A DNA stretch of 64,000 nt from Hydrogenophaga pseudoflava NBRC 102511 (lineage in GTDB: Bacteria; Pseudomonadota; Gammaproteobacteria; Burkholderiales; Burkholderiaceae_C): assembly GCF_001592285.1 (NCBI RefSeq), contig NZ_BCWQ01000005.1, forward strand, positions 62,001-126,000. Direction: 5' to 3'. The stretch's first letter is position 1. Each line of letters opens with the position of its first letter. Below, in pieces: positions 17,075-29,249 of the stretch. A program made the position numbers and the translations under genes. The notes under the pieces are model-generated. The model was not told the DNA's origin, did no database searches, and was given only the letters and a program-made list of their open reading frames with translations.

Positions 17075-18931
17075 ATGAGTTACTTGTGGGATCTCTCCGC
17101 CATCCGCCCGCAGACCGAGGTGGTCATGCCCGGCGACACCATTCCCGCGATCTTCTGGAACGCGGTGCAACAACGCGGCCCCGACATCTGGTTGCGGCAG
17201 AAAGAATTCGGCATCTGGCGCAGCTGGACCTGGACCCAGGTGGGCCAGGCGGTGCGCGAGATCGGCCACGGCCTGCTGGCCATCGGCTTCGATGCGCGCG
17301 AAACTGCGTCCATCCTCTCCAACACCAATGTGGAGTGGGTGCTGTGCGACATCGCCGTGCTCAGCGCCAACGGCGTGTCGAATGGCATCTACCCGACCGA
17401 CGCGGCCGAACAGGTGCAGTTCCTCAGCGAAGACTCGGGCACCACCGTGCTGTTCGTGGAAGACGATGAGCAGCTGGACAAGGCGCTGGAGGTGCGCGAA
17501 CACCTGCCGCGCCTGAAGAAGATCGTGGTGTTCGACATGGACGGCCTGCGCGACTTCCACGACCCCATGGTCACCAGCCTGGACGCACTGCGCGAGCTTG
17601 GCCGCCAGCACTTGGCCCAGCACCCGAAGGCGCTGGAGCAGCGCGTGGCCGCCGTGAAGCCCGACGACCTGGCCATCCTGGTCTACACCTCGGGCACCAC
17701 CGGCAAGCCCAAGGGCGCCATGCACGCGCACCAGGGGCTGGTCTACACCGTGCGCGGCTACAACACGCTGATCGCGCGCGACCAGCACGACGAGTGCATG
17801 TGCTTCCTGCCGCTGTGCCACATCGCCGAGCGCATGGGCGGCGAGTATTTCTCTCTCTACACCGGCGCCAGGCTCAACTTCGTCGAGAACCCCGAGACCG
17901 TGCCCGAGAACGTGCGCGAGATCGCGCCCACCGTGTTCACCGCGGTGCCGCGCGTGTGGGAGAAGTTCTATTCGGGCGTGATGATCGCGCTCAAGGAAGC
18001 CAGCAAGCTGCAGCAGGCGGCCTACGCCTGGGCCATCGGCGTGGGCCAGCGCGTGGCCGACCATGTGCTCAAGGGTGAGGCCGTGCCCGGCAGCCTGCAG
18101 TGGCAGTTCCGCGCCGCACGCCTGCTGGTGCTGGACAACGTGCGCAAGCTGATCGGCATCCACCGCGCGCGCTTCCTGGTCACCGGCGCGGCGCCGATCT
18201 CGCCCGAGCTGGTGCGCTGGTACCTCGCCCTGGGCGTGCCCATGCTGGAGGTCTGGGGCATGACCGAGACCTGCGGCGCCTCCACCGGCATCCCGGCCGA
18301 GCGCATCAAGCCCGGCAGCATCGGCCCGGCCGCGCAGTACAACGAGGTCAAGCTCGACCCGCAGACCGGCGAGATCCTGGTGCGCGGGCCGAACGTGTTC
18401 ATGGGCTACCTGAACCTGCCCGAGAAGACGGCCGAAACCATCGACAAAGACGGCTGGCTGCACACGGGCGATGTGGGCGTGGTGGATGAGGAAGGGTTTT
18501 TCCGCATCACCGACCGCATGAAGGACATCATCATCACCGCAGGGGGCAAGAACATCACCCCCAGCGAGCTGGAGAACGAACTCAAGTTCTCGCCCTACAT
18601 CACCGACGCGGTGGTGATCGGCGACAAGCGGGCCTACCTCACCGTGATCATCATGATCGACCAGGAGAACGTGGAGAAGTTTGCACAGGACAACGACGTG
18701 CCCTTCTCCAACTACGCCAGCCTGACACGCTCCCCCGAGGTGCAGCAGCTGATCCAGGACGTGATCGACGCCACCAACAAGAAGTTCGCCCGCGTCGAGC
18801 AGATCAAGAAATTCTGGCTGCTCGACACCCAGCTGACCGCCGAGGACGAAGAACTCACGCCCACCATGAAGCTCAAACGCAAGCTGGTGCAGCAGAAATA
18901 CGCCGAACAGATCGAGGCCATGTACCGCTGA
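17075..18931 (+). CDS. AMP-dependent acyl-CoA ligase (long-chain type)
   Basis: A 618-residue adenylate-forming ligase that would activate a carboxylic acid to acyl-CoA through an acyl-AMP. The phosphate-binding loop is YTSGTTGKPKGAMHAH, followed by GMTETCG (A5) and TGDVGVVDEEGFFRITDRMKD (A7-A8), with catalytic-type residues in TAGGKNITPSELENELK. Length and the C-terminal linker resemble long-chain acyl-CoA synthetases rather than acetyl-CoA synthetase. Its place inside a LIV importer operon that shares an operator with the atu-like operon suggests it activates the imported acid, doing the job AtuH does in Pseudomonas; this is inference. Confidence 0.88.
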   Translation: MSYLWDLSAIRPQTEVVMPGDTIPAIFWNAVQQRGPDIWLRQKEFGIWRSWTWTQVGQAVREIGHGLLAIGFDARETASILSNTNVEWVLCDIAVLSANGVSNGIYPTDAAEQVQFLSEDSGTTVLFVEDDEQLDKALEVREHLPRLKKIVVFDMDGLRDFHDPMVTSLDALRELGRQHLAQHPKALEQRVAAVKPDDLAILVYTSGTTGKPKGAMHAHQGLVYTVRGYNTLIARDQHDECMCFLPLCHIAERMGGEYFSLYTGARLNFVENPETVPENVREIAPTVFTAVPRVWEKFYSGVMIALKEASKLQQAAYAWAIGVGQRVADHVLKGEAVPGSLQWQFRAARLLVLDNVRKLIGIHRARFLVTGAAPISPELVRWYLALGVPMLEVWGMTETCGASTGIPAERIKPGSIGPAAQYNEVKLDPQTGEILVRGPNVFMGYLNLPEKTAETIDKDGWLHTGDVGVVDEEGFFRITDRMKDIIITAGGKNITPSELENELKFSPYITDAVVIGDKRAYLTVIIMIDQENVEKFAQDNDVPFSNYASLTRSPEVQQLIQDVIDATNKKFARVEQIKKFWLLDTQLTAEDEELTPTMKLKRKLVQQKYAEQIEAMYR

Positions 18932-18971
18932 TCCGGCCGCCCCGTTTTTTCCACCCAGGAGACAAGCCCCC

Positions 18972-20135
18972 ATGAAAGCCCGACTCACTCTGACCGCCGC
19001 CGCGCTGGCACTCACGGCCGGCGCCACCTTCGCACAGTCGCAAGGCGTGAGCAAGGACGAAATCGTCCTCGGCTCCATCCAGGACCTCTCCGGCCCGCTC
19101 GCCGGCTTCGGCAAGCAGGCCCGCCTGGGCATGATGCTGCGCGTGGACGAGATCAACGAGCAGGGCGGCATCAACGGCCGCAAGCTCAAGCTGCTGGTGG
19201 AAGACAGCAAGTACGACCCCAAGACCGCCGTTCTGGCGGCGCAGAAGCTGGTCAACCAGGACAAGATCTTCATGATGGTCGGCCACATCGGCACGGCGCA
19301 GAACATGGCCGCCATGCCGGTGCAGTTCCAGAAGAACGTGATCAACTTCTTCCCCATCACCGCCGCGCGCGAGATGTACGAGCCCTTCCACAAGCTCAAG
19401 TACTCCTTCGCGGCCACCTACTTCGACCAGATGAAAAACTCGCTGCCGCTGGTGGTGAAGGAAAAAGGTGCCAAGAAGGTCTGCACCGTCTACCAGGACG
19501 ACGAGTTCGGTCTGGAAGTGGTGCGCGGTGCCAAGGAAGGCCTGAAGTCCATCGGCATGGAAATGGCCGAAGAGGCCAGCTTCAAGCGCGGTGCCACCGA
19601 ATTCGGCTCGCAGATGCAGAAGCTGGCCGCCGCGCAGTGCGACTTCGTCGTGCTCGGCACCATCATCCGCGAGACCGTGGGCACCATCGCCACCGCCCGC
19701 AAGCTCGGCTTCAACCCCACCTTCATGGGCAGCAGCGCGCTCTACACCGACCTGATCCACAAGCTCGGTGGCCCGGCCATGAACGGCCTGTACGCCACCA
19801 TGACGGTGCAGAACCCCTACCTGGACGACGCCTCGCAGCCGGTGCGCTTCTGGGCCAACAAGTACAAGACCAAGTTCAACGAAGACCCCACCGTGTTCTC
19901 GGTCTACGGCTACAACATCATCGACACCTTCGCCAAGGTCGCGGGCAAGGCCGGGCCAGGCCTGAGCACCGACAGCTTCATCAAGGTGATGGACACGATG
20001 ACGATCCCCACCGACATCTTCGGCAGCGCGCCCGCCAGCTTCGGCCCGCAGAAGCGCCTGGGCAGCAACGCATCGCGCCTGTCGCAGATCGTCGACGGCA
20101 AGTGGAAGGTGATCTCGGACTACCCGAAGAACTGA
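18972..20135 (+). CDS. LIV-type ABC transporter substrate-binding protein
   Basis: A 387-residue periplasmic binding protein of the LivK/ABC-type amino-acid-binding family. Residues 1-21 form a signal peptide ending TFA; mature segments GSIQDLSGPLAGFGKQ and GGINGRKLKLLVEDSKYDP are typical of the first lobe. It would capture the substrate in the periplasm for the importer encoded upstream. It starts 40 bases after the ligase gene with AGGAGA at 18957-18962, and a strong terminator follows, so it closes the operon. The ligand cannot be read from the sequence. Confidence 0.92.
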   Translation: MKARLTLTAAALALTAGATFAQSQGVSKDEIVLGSIQDLSGPLAGFGKQARLGMMLRVDEINEQGGINGRKLKLLVEDSKYDPKTAVLAAQKLVNQDKIFMMVGHIGTAQNMAAMPVQFQKNVINFFPITAAREMYEPFHKLKYSFAATYFDQMKNSLPLVVKEKGAKKVCTVYQDDEFGLEVVRGAKEGLKSIGMEMAEEASFKRGATEFGSQMQKLAAAQCDFVVLGTIIRETVGTIATARKLGFNPTFMGSSALYTDLIHKLGGPAMNGLYATMTVQNPYLDDASQPVRFWANKYKTKFNEDPTVFSVYGYNIIDTFAKVAGKAGPGLSTDSFIKVMDTMTIPTDIFGSAPASFGPQKRLGSNASRLSQIVDGKWKVISDYPKN

Positions 20136-20182
20136 TCCCCGCTCAGAGCTGCGCGCCGCCTGTCTGAACAGGCCATGCGCGC

Positions 20183-20217
20183 AAGCCGCCTCGCCCCGTG
20201 CGATGGCGGCTTTTTTT
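20183..20217 (+). terminator. Rho-independent terminator after the LIV operon
   Basis: Stem AAGCCGCC (20183-20190) pairs with GGCGGCTT (20205-20212), followed by a run of seven T at 20211-20217. It lies 48 bases after the stop of the substrate-binding protein gene and ends the six-gene importer operon. Confidence 0.9.
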
Positions 20218-20331
20218 GCGCCCGCGGCCCTGGCCTACGAGGAGCATAGGACCTATCCTACGGACACGGAACACCGGCCCGGGTCCAATGGCGCCACCGG
20301 GCCGACCGTCCTCATTTCAGGAGCCAGCACC

Positions 20332-20550
20332 ATGGGAATCGCACGCATCGCCGCATTGATCGTCATCGTCGCCGGGATCGCCGCCCTGGTGTACGGCGGC
20401 TTCTCGTACACGACGGAAAGCACCGCCGCCAAACTGGGACCGCTGGAACTCAAGGTCCGGGAAGAAAACCGGGTCAACATCCCCGTGTGGGCCGGCGTGG
20501 CCGCCATCGTGGCGGGCGGCCTGGTGCTGCTGGTCAGCGCGCGCAAGTGA
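20332..20550 (+). CDS. Small two-helix membrane protein
   Basis: A 72-residue protein with two hydrophobic helices (about 4-22 and 49-68) joined by a polar linker (ESTAAKLGPLELKVREENRVN). The architecture is shared with many small conserved proteins of unknown function in betaproteobacteria. The ATG at 20332 was chosen over a longer in-frame opening because TCAGGAG stands about ten bases before it and the helix then starts at once. It sits between a terminator and the Mrp operon, so it probably has its own promoter. No function is proposed. Confidence 0.65.
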   Translation: MGIARIAALIVIVAGIAALVYGGFSYTTESTAAKLGPLELKVREENRVNIPVWAGVAAIVAGGLVLLVSARK

Positions 20551-20666
20551 CGCCGCCCGCACCGATGCGGGACGGCTGGTGACCGGTCCCGGGGTGCCCG
20601 GTTCTCTCGCGGGGCCACAGCCGGCCAGGGCGCGTCTGGGGATGAGCCGCCAGTAGACTCGCAACC

Positions 20667-23575
<2,909 letters not shown>

Positions 23576-23588
<13 letters not shown>

Positions 23589-23920
23589 TCTCGATCGCCA
23601 TCGGCGTGATGGCCAGTGCGGGCGTGTGGCTGATCCTTCGGCCCCGGACCTTCCAGGTGCTGATCGGCCTGACGCTGCTGTCCTATGCGGTCAACCTGTT
23701 CATCTTCAGTGTCGGCAGCCTGGCCATCGACCGCGAGCCCATCGTCAAGCCGGGCGTGGTGGCCGACCTGGTCAACTACAGCGACCCGCTGCCGCAGTCG
23801 CTGGTGCTGACGGCCATCGTCATCGGCTTTGCGACGACGGCGCTGTTCCTCGTCGTGCTGCTGGCGCTGCGCGGCCTGTCCGGCGGCGACCATGTGGACG
23901 GCCAGGAGGAGCGCCTGTGA
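23576..23920 (+). CDS. mrpC: Mrp antiporter subunit C
   Basis: A 114-residue, three-helix subunit homologous to NuoK. It carries IGLTLLSYAVNLFIFSVG and the ending TAIVIGFATTALFLVVLLAL, typical of MrpC/MnhC. It is one of the small subunits needed to assemble the antiporter. Its start lies inside the 3' end of mrpA (13-base overlap) and its TGA overlaps the GTG of mrpD, so it is translationally coupled on both sides. Confidence 0.92.
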
Positions 23921-25560
23921 CGGAAGGTTTGAACCACCTGCTGGTCGCGCCCATCCTGCTGCCGCTGGCCACCGCCGCGCTGATGTTGCTGCTGGGCGAG
24001 GGCCGGCGCGGGCTGAAGGCCGTGACCAACGTGCTGTCCACCGCCCTGGGGCTGGTGATCGCCGTCGCCTTGCTGCTGGACGTGGCCGGACGCGATGCAC
24101 CGGCGGCCTTCGGCATCTACCTGCCCGGCAACTGGTCTGTGCCGTTCGGCATCGTGCTGGTCGCGGACCGGCTGTCGGCTCTGATGGTGGTGCTGACGGG
24201 TTGCGTGGGCCTGGCCTCGCTGCTGTATGCGCTGGCGCGCTGGCAACACGCGGGGGTGTACTTCCATGTGCTGTTCCAGCTGCAGCTGATGGGGCTGTAC
24301 GGCGCCTTCCTCACGGCCGACCTCTTCAACCTCTTCGTCTTCTTCGAGGTGCTGCTGGCCGCCAGCTATGGCCTGCTGCTGCACGGCGGCGGGGGCGAAC
24401 GCGTGCGCGCCGGCCTGCACTACATCACCATCAACCTGGTCGCCTCGCTGCTGTTCCTGATCGGCGTGGCGGTGCTCTACGGCGTCACCGGCACGCTGAA
24501 CATGGCCGACATCGCGCAGAAGCTGCCGGCGGTACCGGCGAGCGACCGCGGTCTGCTGCACGCCGGGGCCGCCATCCTGGCGATCGCCTTCCTGGCCAAG
24601 GCCGGTCTGTGGCCGCTGAACTTCTGGCTGCCACCGGCCTATGCCGCGGCCAGCGCACCGGCCGCGGCGGTGTTCGCCATCCTGACCAAGGTGGGCGTGT
24701 ACGCCGTGCTGCGTCTGTGGACGCTGTGTTTTCCGGCAGACGCCGGCGCTTCGGCCGGCTTCGGCGGCGGGGTGCTGGTCTGGGGCGGAATCGCCACGCT
24801 GGTGTTCGGGGCCGTGGGCATGCTGGCCTCGCAGCAGCTGGCGCGGCTGGCGGGCTACTCGGTCATCGCCTCTTCGGGCACGCTGGTGGCCACCATCGGT
24901 TTCGATGCGCCGGCGCTCAGCGGCGGCGCGCTGTTCTACCTGGCCAGCTCCACGCTGGCGGGCTGCGCGCTGTTCCTGCTGGTGGAACTGCTGGATCGTG
25001 CGCGCGAGGTCGAAGCAGGCCCGCAGCAGGTCGACGACGGCAACTACGCCCTGCCCGCCTTTTTCGACGCCGAGCCGCCGCCTGGCACCAACCTCGACGA
25101 CGATGAAGAGGCTCTCATCGGCCGCGCCATCCCGGCGGCACTGGCTTTTCTGGGCCTCACCTTCACGGTCTGGGCGATGGTGACGGCCGGGCTGCCGCCG
25201 CTGTCCGGATTCGTGGCCAAGCTGACCATGCTCACCGCGCTGCTCGACCTGCGCACGCCTGCGGCCTGGACGCTGTTCGTGCTGCTGATCCTCTCGGGGC
25301 TGTTCGCCGCCATGTCGCTGATGCGGGTGGGCATGCGCCACTTCTGGACCACGCAGGACCGACCGCCGCCGCGCCTGCGCGTGATCGAGACCCTGCCGAT
25401 TGCGGGCCTGCTGGCCGCCTCGCTGGCCATGGTGCTGCAGGCCGAAACCGCGCTCACCTACACCCGGGCCGCGGCCGAGGGGCTGCACGCCCCCGACCTC
25501 TACATCAACGCGGTGATGGGTGCCCAGCCGGTCCCCCGCGCGGCGGGAGGTGCGCCATGA
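23917..25560 (+). CDS. mrpD: Mrp antiporter subunit D
   Basis: A 547-residue antiporter-like subunit related to NuoM/NuoN. It holds TADLFNLFVFFEVLLAASYGLL, LAKAGLWPLNFWLPPAYAAA with the conserved lysine, and a later TAGLPPLSGFVAKL. A GTG start at 23917 in a GTGA overlap with the mrpC stop fits the tight packing; the open frame upstream of it has no good start. A polar insert (about 365-400, rich in Asp and Glu) lies between two helices. With mrpA it forms the ion-translocating pair of the complex. Confidence 0.92.
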   Translation: MTEGLNHLLVAPILLPLATAALMLLLGEGRRGLKAVTNVLSTALGLVIAVALLLDVAGRDAPAAFGIYLPGNWSVPFGIVLVADRLSALMVVLTGCVGLASLLYALARWQHAGVYFHVLFQLQLMGLYGAFLTADLFNLFVFFEVLLAASYGLLLHGGGGERVRAGLHYITINLVASLLFLIGVAVLYGVTGTLNMADIAQKLPAVPASDRGLLHAGAAILAIAFLAKAGLWPLNFWLPPAYAAASAPAAAVFAILTKVGVYAVLRLWTLCFPADAGASAGFGGGVLVWGGIATLVFGAVGMLASQQLARLAGYSVIASSGTLVATIGFDAPALSGGALFYLASSTLAGCALFLLVELLDRAREVEAGPQQVDDGNYALPAFFDAEPPPGTNLDDDEEALIGRAIPAALAFLGLTFTVWAMVTAGLPPLSGFVAKLTMLTALLDLRTPAAWTLFVLLILSGLFAAMSLMRVGMRHFWTTQDRPPPRLRVIETLPIAGLLAASLAMVLQAETALTYTRAAAEGLHAPDLYINAVMGAQPVPRAAGGAP

Positions 25561-26045
25561 AGCACCTGCTCCCATCGCCCTGGCTCTCGCTGGGCCTGTT
25601 CGGCGGCTGGCTGCTGCTGACCCGCAGCTTCAGCCTGGGCCAGGTGCTGCTGGGCCTCGTGGTCGCCGTGGTGATGCCGCTGCTGATGGCGCCCCTGCGC
25701 CCTCGCCCCGGGCCCCTGCGGCGCTGGGGCGTGCTGCTGCGCCTGATCCTGCGCGTCGGCCGCGACGTGCTGCGTTCGGCGGTGCAGGTGGCGTTCGGTG
25801 TGTGGCGGGGGCAGCGCCGCCCGCCGCGCGGCGCGTTTGTGGCCGTGCCGCTGGACCTGCACGACGTGCACGGCCTCGCGGCCCTGGCCATGATCACCGC
25901 CGTCATCCCGGGCACCGTGTGGTCGGAACTCGCGCCCGACCGCAGCGCGCTGCTGATCCATGTGTTCGATCTTGACGACGAGGCGACCTTCATTGCGCAC
26001 TTCAAGTCCGACTACGAACAGCCGCTGAAGGAGATTTTCGAATGA
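25557..26045 (+). CDS. mrpE: Mrp antiporter subunit E
   Basis: A 162-residue membrane subunit with two or three N-terminal helices and a small cytosolic domain. WLLLTRSFSLGQVLLGLVVAVVMP and the later ALAMITAVIPGTVWSELAPDRSALLIHVFD are typical of MrpE/MnhE. It overlaps mrpD and mrpF by 4 bases each (ATGA). Within the complex, MrpE supports assembly and transport; it has no catalytic motif. Confidence 0.9.
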   Translation: MKHLLPSPWLSLGLFGGWLLLTRSFSLGQVLLGLVVAVVMPLLMAPLRPRPGPLRRWGVLLRLILRVGRDVLRSAVQVAFGVWRGQRRPPRGAFVAVPLDLHDVHGLAALAMITAVIPGTVWSELAPDRSALLIHVFDLDDEATFIAHFKSDYEQPLKEIFE

Positions 26046-26317
26046 GTCCACTGCTGTCGATCGCAATCACCACCACCCTGGTTCTCTACGCCGCCGCCAT
26101 GGCCGTCGGCGTGATGCGGCTGTTCCGCGGGCCCCACGCGCAGGACCGCGTGCTCGCAATGGACTTCGTCTACGTGGTGGGCATGCTGGTCCTGCTGGTG
26201 CTGGCCATCCGCTACGACAGCGAGATGTACTTCGAAGGCGCCCTGGTGATGGTGCTGTTCGGCTTCGTCGGGTCGGTCGCCATGGCCAAGTTCCTGCTGC
26301 GCGGGGAGGTGATCTGA
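26042..26317 (+). CDS. mrpF: Mrp antiporter subunit F
   Basis: A 91-residue, three-helix subunit. MRLFRGPHAQDRVLAMDFVY after the first helix is the MrpF/MnhF hallmark (RxxRGP...DRVxAxD). In the family it contributes to the cation-side pathway. The start overlaps mrpE by 4 bases, and mrpG follows after 2 bases. Confidence 0.92.
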   Translation: MSPLLSIAITTTLVLYAAAMAVGVMRLFRGPHAQDRVLAMDFVYVVGMLVLLVLAIRYDSEMYFEGALVMVLFGFVGSVAMAKFLLRGEVI

Positions 26318-26319
26318 CC

Positions 26320-26655
26320 ATGCCCCCCCTGGCCGACATCCTGGTGGCAGTCCTGCTGGTGTCCAGCGGCGTGCTGGTCCTTGTGGCCGCGCTCGGCCTG
26401 TGGAGACTGCCCGACTTTTTCCTGCGCATGCACGCACCGGCACTGGCGTCCACGCTCGGCGCCTGGATCGTCACCCTGGCCTCCATCGTGCACTTCAGCA
26501 CCCGCGGGGCGGGGCTGAGCCTGCACGTCTGGCTGATCATCATCGTGCTGTCGATCTCGGCCCCGGTCACGACCATCGTGCTGGCACGCGCCGCACTGTT
26601 CCGCCGGCGCCAGGCCGGCGACCCGCTGCCAGCGCCGCTCCAGCGGCGCCGTTGA
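26320..26655 (+). CDS. mrpG: Mrp antiporter subunit G
   Basis: A 111-residue, three-helix subunit closing the Mrp operon. LGLWRLPDFFLRMHAPALASTLG is the MrpG/MnhG signature (RxPDxxxRxHA), and SAPVTTIVLARAALF ends the last helix. The C-terminus (RRRQAGDPLPAPLQRRR) is basic and cytosolic. Together the operon encodes a cation/proton antiporter for sodium or alkali tolerance. The next gene starts 44 bases downstream. Confidence 0.92.
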   Translation: MPPLADILVAVLLVSSGVLVLVAALGLWRLPDFFLRMHAPALASTLGAWIVTLASIVHFSTRGAGLSLHVWLIIIVLSISAPVTTIVLARAALFRRRQAGDPLPAPLQRRR

Positions 26656-26699
26656 CCACGCGACCACACACCGCCCGGCAGGCCACGAAAGACGCACCC

Positions 26700-27320
26700 A
26701 TGATCACGGACATCGAGGACTTCTTTGCCAAGGGCTGCGGCCGCTGCGAGCGTTTCGCCACCCCCGCCTGCTCCGCCAACCAGTGGCACGACGGCCTGGT
26801 TGCGCTGCGCGCCCTTTGCCGCTCGGCCGGCTTGGTGGAAACCGTGAAATGGGGCCACCCCTGCTACATGCACGCCGGGCGCAACATCGCGCTCATCGGT
26901 GCGCTGCAGGGCGACTTCCGGCTCAACTTCTTCAACGCCGCGCTGATGAAAGACCCCGAAGGTCTGCTGGAGCGGCAAGGCCCCAACACGCAGCACCCCG
27001 ACTCGATCCGGTTCACCGCCACCGAGCAGGTCGAAGAACGGGCCAGCGCCATCCACGCCTACCTGCTCGAAGCCATGGCCTATGCCGACGCCGGCATCCG
27101 CCCACCGAAAGTGGTGCAGGCGCTGGAACTGCCCGACGAGCTGGTCGACGCGATGGACGCCGACCCCGAACTGGCCGAGGCCTTCCACCGCCTCACCCCG
27201 GGCCGCCAGCGCAGCTACGCGATCCTTCTGAGCTCGGCAAAAACGGCGGCCACGCGCGTGTCGCGGATCGAGAAGGCGCGCCCACACATCCTGGCGGGCA
27301 AGGGCGCGAACGAGCGCTGA
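26700..27320 (+). CDS. YdeI/OmpD-associated-type protein (DUF1801 fold)
   Basis: A 206-residue protein with the layout of the YdeI family: an N-terminal DUF1801-like alpha/beta part (VETVKWGHPCYMHAGRNIALIGALQGDFRLNFF, about 41-73) and a C-terminal helical part ending AFHRLTPGRQRSYAILLSSAKTAATRVSRIEKARPHI, the typical YdeI tail. The family has been linked to membrane and peptide stress, without a known reaction. It has no signal peptide. The ATG at 26700 was chosen over a longer open frame that runs through mrpG. It could be cotranscribed with the Mrp operon by read-through. Confidence 0.75.
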   Translation: MITDIEDFFAKGCGRCERFATPACSANQWHDGLVALRALCRSAGLVETVKWGHPCYMHAGRNIALIGALQGDFRLNFFNAALMKDPEGLLERQGPNTQHPDSIRFTATEQVEERASAIHAYLLEAMAYADAGIRPPKVVQALELPDELVDAMDADPELAEAFHRLTPGRQRSYAILLSSAKTAATRVSRIEKARPHILAGKGANER

Positions 27321-27361
27321 CGAATCTTTCTCATCCTGCTTCGGGCGCAGCACCGACGGCC

Positions 27362-27757
27362 ATGACCCCCGCCACCGCAGCCCATCTCGCCGACGCCCTG
27401 ATGGCGCTGCATGCGGGCGTGGTGCTGTTCGTCGTCGGGCTGCTTCCACTGGTGCTCATCGGCGGCGCGCGGGGCTGGCGCTGGGTGCACCACCGAGGCC
27501 TGCGTGTCACGCATCTGGGGCTGATCCTGTTCATCGCTGCCCAGACCTGGCTCGGCCAGCTCTGCCCGCTGACCGTGTGGGAGCAGGACCTGCGGCACCT
27601 GGCCGGGCAAGGCGGCTACCCGGAAGGTTTCATCGAACACTGGCTCGCGCGCCTGCTGTATTGGGACGCACCCTGGTGGGTGTTCGAGGCGGCCTACACG
27701 GCGTATGCCCTGCTGGTGGCGGTGGCCTGGTGGTGGGTGCGGCCACGCTCAGGCTGA
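27362..27757 (+). CDS. DUF2784 membrane protein
   Basis: A 131-residue membrane protein with four hydrophobic segments (about 5-32, 45-60, 85-100, 104-126). The order HAGVVLFVVGLLPLVL, then CPLTVWEQDLRHLAGQGGYPEGFIEHWL, is the DUF2784 pattern (CPLTxxE...G..GY..GFIEH). The function is unknown. The ATG at 27362 was preferred to a longer open frame because the first helix begins there. It follows the YdeI-like gene by 41 bases. Confidence 0.82.
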   Translation: MTPATAAHLADALMALHAGVVLFVVGLLPLVLIGGARGWRWVHHRGLRVTHLGLILFIAAQTWLGQLCPLTVWEQDLRHLAGQGGYPEGFIEHWLARLLYWDAPWWVFEAAYTAYALLVAVAWWWVRPRSG

Positions 27758-28011
27758 CGCACGGCCTGCGCCCGGAATGCCCGAACAGGCCAATGACCCG
27801 ACAGCGCTGCCCGTGGCTGGCGGCGCTCCCGACCGGCACCGCGGGTGGATGAAACACCAGCTTTGACAATGGCGCCGACTCAGGCATGCTCGACATCGTT
27901 TGACGCGGCTCAAGAAACGCCGGCGCCGCCGGGTGGATGCACGCAGCATGCGGACCGCCATCACGAGGTCCGACGGATTGGGAACGACAGCCGAGAAGGA
28001 AGGTGCAAGGC

Positions 28012-28332
28012 ATGAAGCGCAAGACCCCCCTGACGGAACGCGAGACCGCCGCGATGAAGGCCGTGCCGGAAACCGCGGATGCGGTGGAGGAACAGATCGT
28101 CAAGCGGCCCGACGGTTATTACAGGACCGCCCCGGATGGCAAGCAGGAGATTGGCCCCTTCAGCAGCTACGAGGACGCGTTGGCCGACCTGCAGGCTGCC
28201 GACCTCGAAGCGCCCGAGCCTGGCGAGAGCCTGCGCGAGGCTGAGAGTGAACTTGGCATTTCGGACTGGATCGACCCCGAGACCGGTGAACCGGCCGAAG
28301 GCCTCTCGCCCCCGCACCTGGACGGCGACTGA
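28012..28332 (+). CDS. Hypothetical 106-residue acidic protein
   Basis: I do not recognise this family. The protein is acidic and has no signal peptide or membrane segment. The N-terminus is basic (KRKTPLTERETAAMKAV), followed by VKRPDGYYRTAPDGKQEIGPFSSYEDALADLQ, which resembles short domains with a tyrosine-rich strand and a helix, and the end is SDWIDPETGEPAEGLSPPHLDGD. The ATG at 28012 follows GAAGGAAGG and was preferred to an upstream start at 27937. A 254-base gap precedes it with no clear coding region. Confidence 0.6.
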   Translation: MKRKTPLTERETAAMKAVPETADAVEEQIVKRPDGYYRTAPDGKQEIGPFSSYEDALADLQAADLEAPEPGESLREAESELGISDWIDPETGEPAEGLSPPHLDGD

Positions 28333-28512
28333 ACGTCGTGCGCGCGAGCAGCGTGAGGGAGGGCAGGGGTGGACAAAAGCACACGATGAAACCTCCTGGG
28401 TGGTACCCGCGCCGGTCTTCTCTGGCACCTGGATGTTTGCCATCCGCATGGTCGTGGGCAAGGGCGGGCAGGCGCCTGTGCCTGGATGCCTGATTTCTGC
28501 AGAGAGGAAACC

Positions 28513-29160
28513 ATGAACACCTTGACAAAACTCGCCCTGGGTGTGCTGGGGCAACTGCACGGCCAGCCCGCCAGCGGCGCGGTGCTTGGAGAAATGGCGC
28601 TGCCCCCGGCACGGACCACGGGCGGCCTGCCGGTGATGCAGGCCCTGCAACAGCGCCAGTCCCAACGCGACTTCCGCCCTGACGCGCTGGAGCCGCCAAC
28701 CCTGTCGGACCTGCTGTGGGCCGCCGCCGGCATCAACCGTGCCGAGCACGGCGGCCGCACCTCGCCCTCGGCCATGAACGCACAGGAGGTGGACCTGTAC
28801 GTGGCACTGCCGCAAGGCCTGTACCGCTACGAGCCGCAACGCCACGTGCTGCTGCTCATCAAGGCCGAAGACGTGCGCCGTGTGACGGGTTACCAGGACT
28901 TCGTCGACAACGCGCCGCTGGACCTGGTCTACGTGGCGGACCACGGCCGCATGAAGATGGTGCCCGCCGCGCAGCGTGAGGCCTACGCCTCGGTGGCGGC
29001 GGGTGCCATGGCGCAGAACGTGTACCTGTTTTGTGCCTCGCATGGGCTGGGCACGGTGGTGCGGGCCTGGTTTGACCGCCATGCGCTGACGAAAGCGATG
29101 GGGTTGACGAACGATCAGCAGATTCTGCTGACGCAGACGGTGGGCTACGCGAAGCGCTGA
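28513..29160 (+). CDS. SagB/ThcOx-type nitroreductase-family protein
   Basis: A 215-residue flavoprotein of the nitroreductase fold. The FMN-binding motif RQSQRDF (about 51-57) and the segment GRTSPSAMNAQEVDLYV match SagB-type and related nitroreductases; ASVAAGAMAQNVYLFCASHGLGTVVRAWF near the C-terminus is the second half of the flavin site. A hydrophobic N-terminus (about 3-14) is not a clear signal peptide. Such enzymes reduce or oxidise small molecules with FMN; the substrate is unknown, and there is no peptide precursor or cyclodehydratase nearby. The start follows AGAGGAAACC. Confidence 0.78.
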   Translation: MNTLTKLALGVLGQLHGQPASGAVLGEMALPPARTTGGLPVMQALQQRQSQRDFRPDALEPPTLSDLLWAAAGINRAEHGGRTSPSAMNAQEVDLYVALPQGLYRYEPQRHVLLLIKAEDVRRVTGYQDFVDNAPLDLVYVADHGRMKMVPAAQREAYASVAAGAMAQNVYLFCASHGLGTVVRAWFDRHALTKAMGLTNDQQILLTQTVGYAKR

Positions 29161-29249
29161 TCTTCATTGGCGTGGCACCCGGATGATCGCTGCGGAGCAG
29201 AAACCGGGACGTGACGGCACGGCCGCGACTTCACACAGCCCAACGGGGT

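Noticed and set aside
13493-20135. Calling the LIV operon a leucine/isoleucine/valine transporter
   Set aside because: An acyl-CoA ligase is embedded in the operon and the operator is shared with a catabolic operon; the family also imports organic acids, so no ligand is named.
27863-27891. TTGACA at 27863-27868 as promoter of the 106-residue hypothetical gene
   Set aside because: The best -10 candidate (CATGCT) matches only three of six bases.
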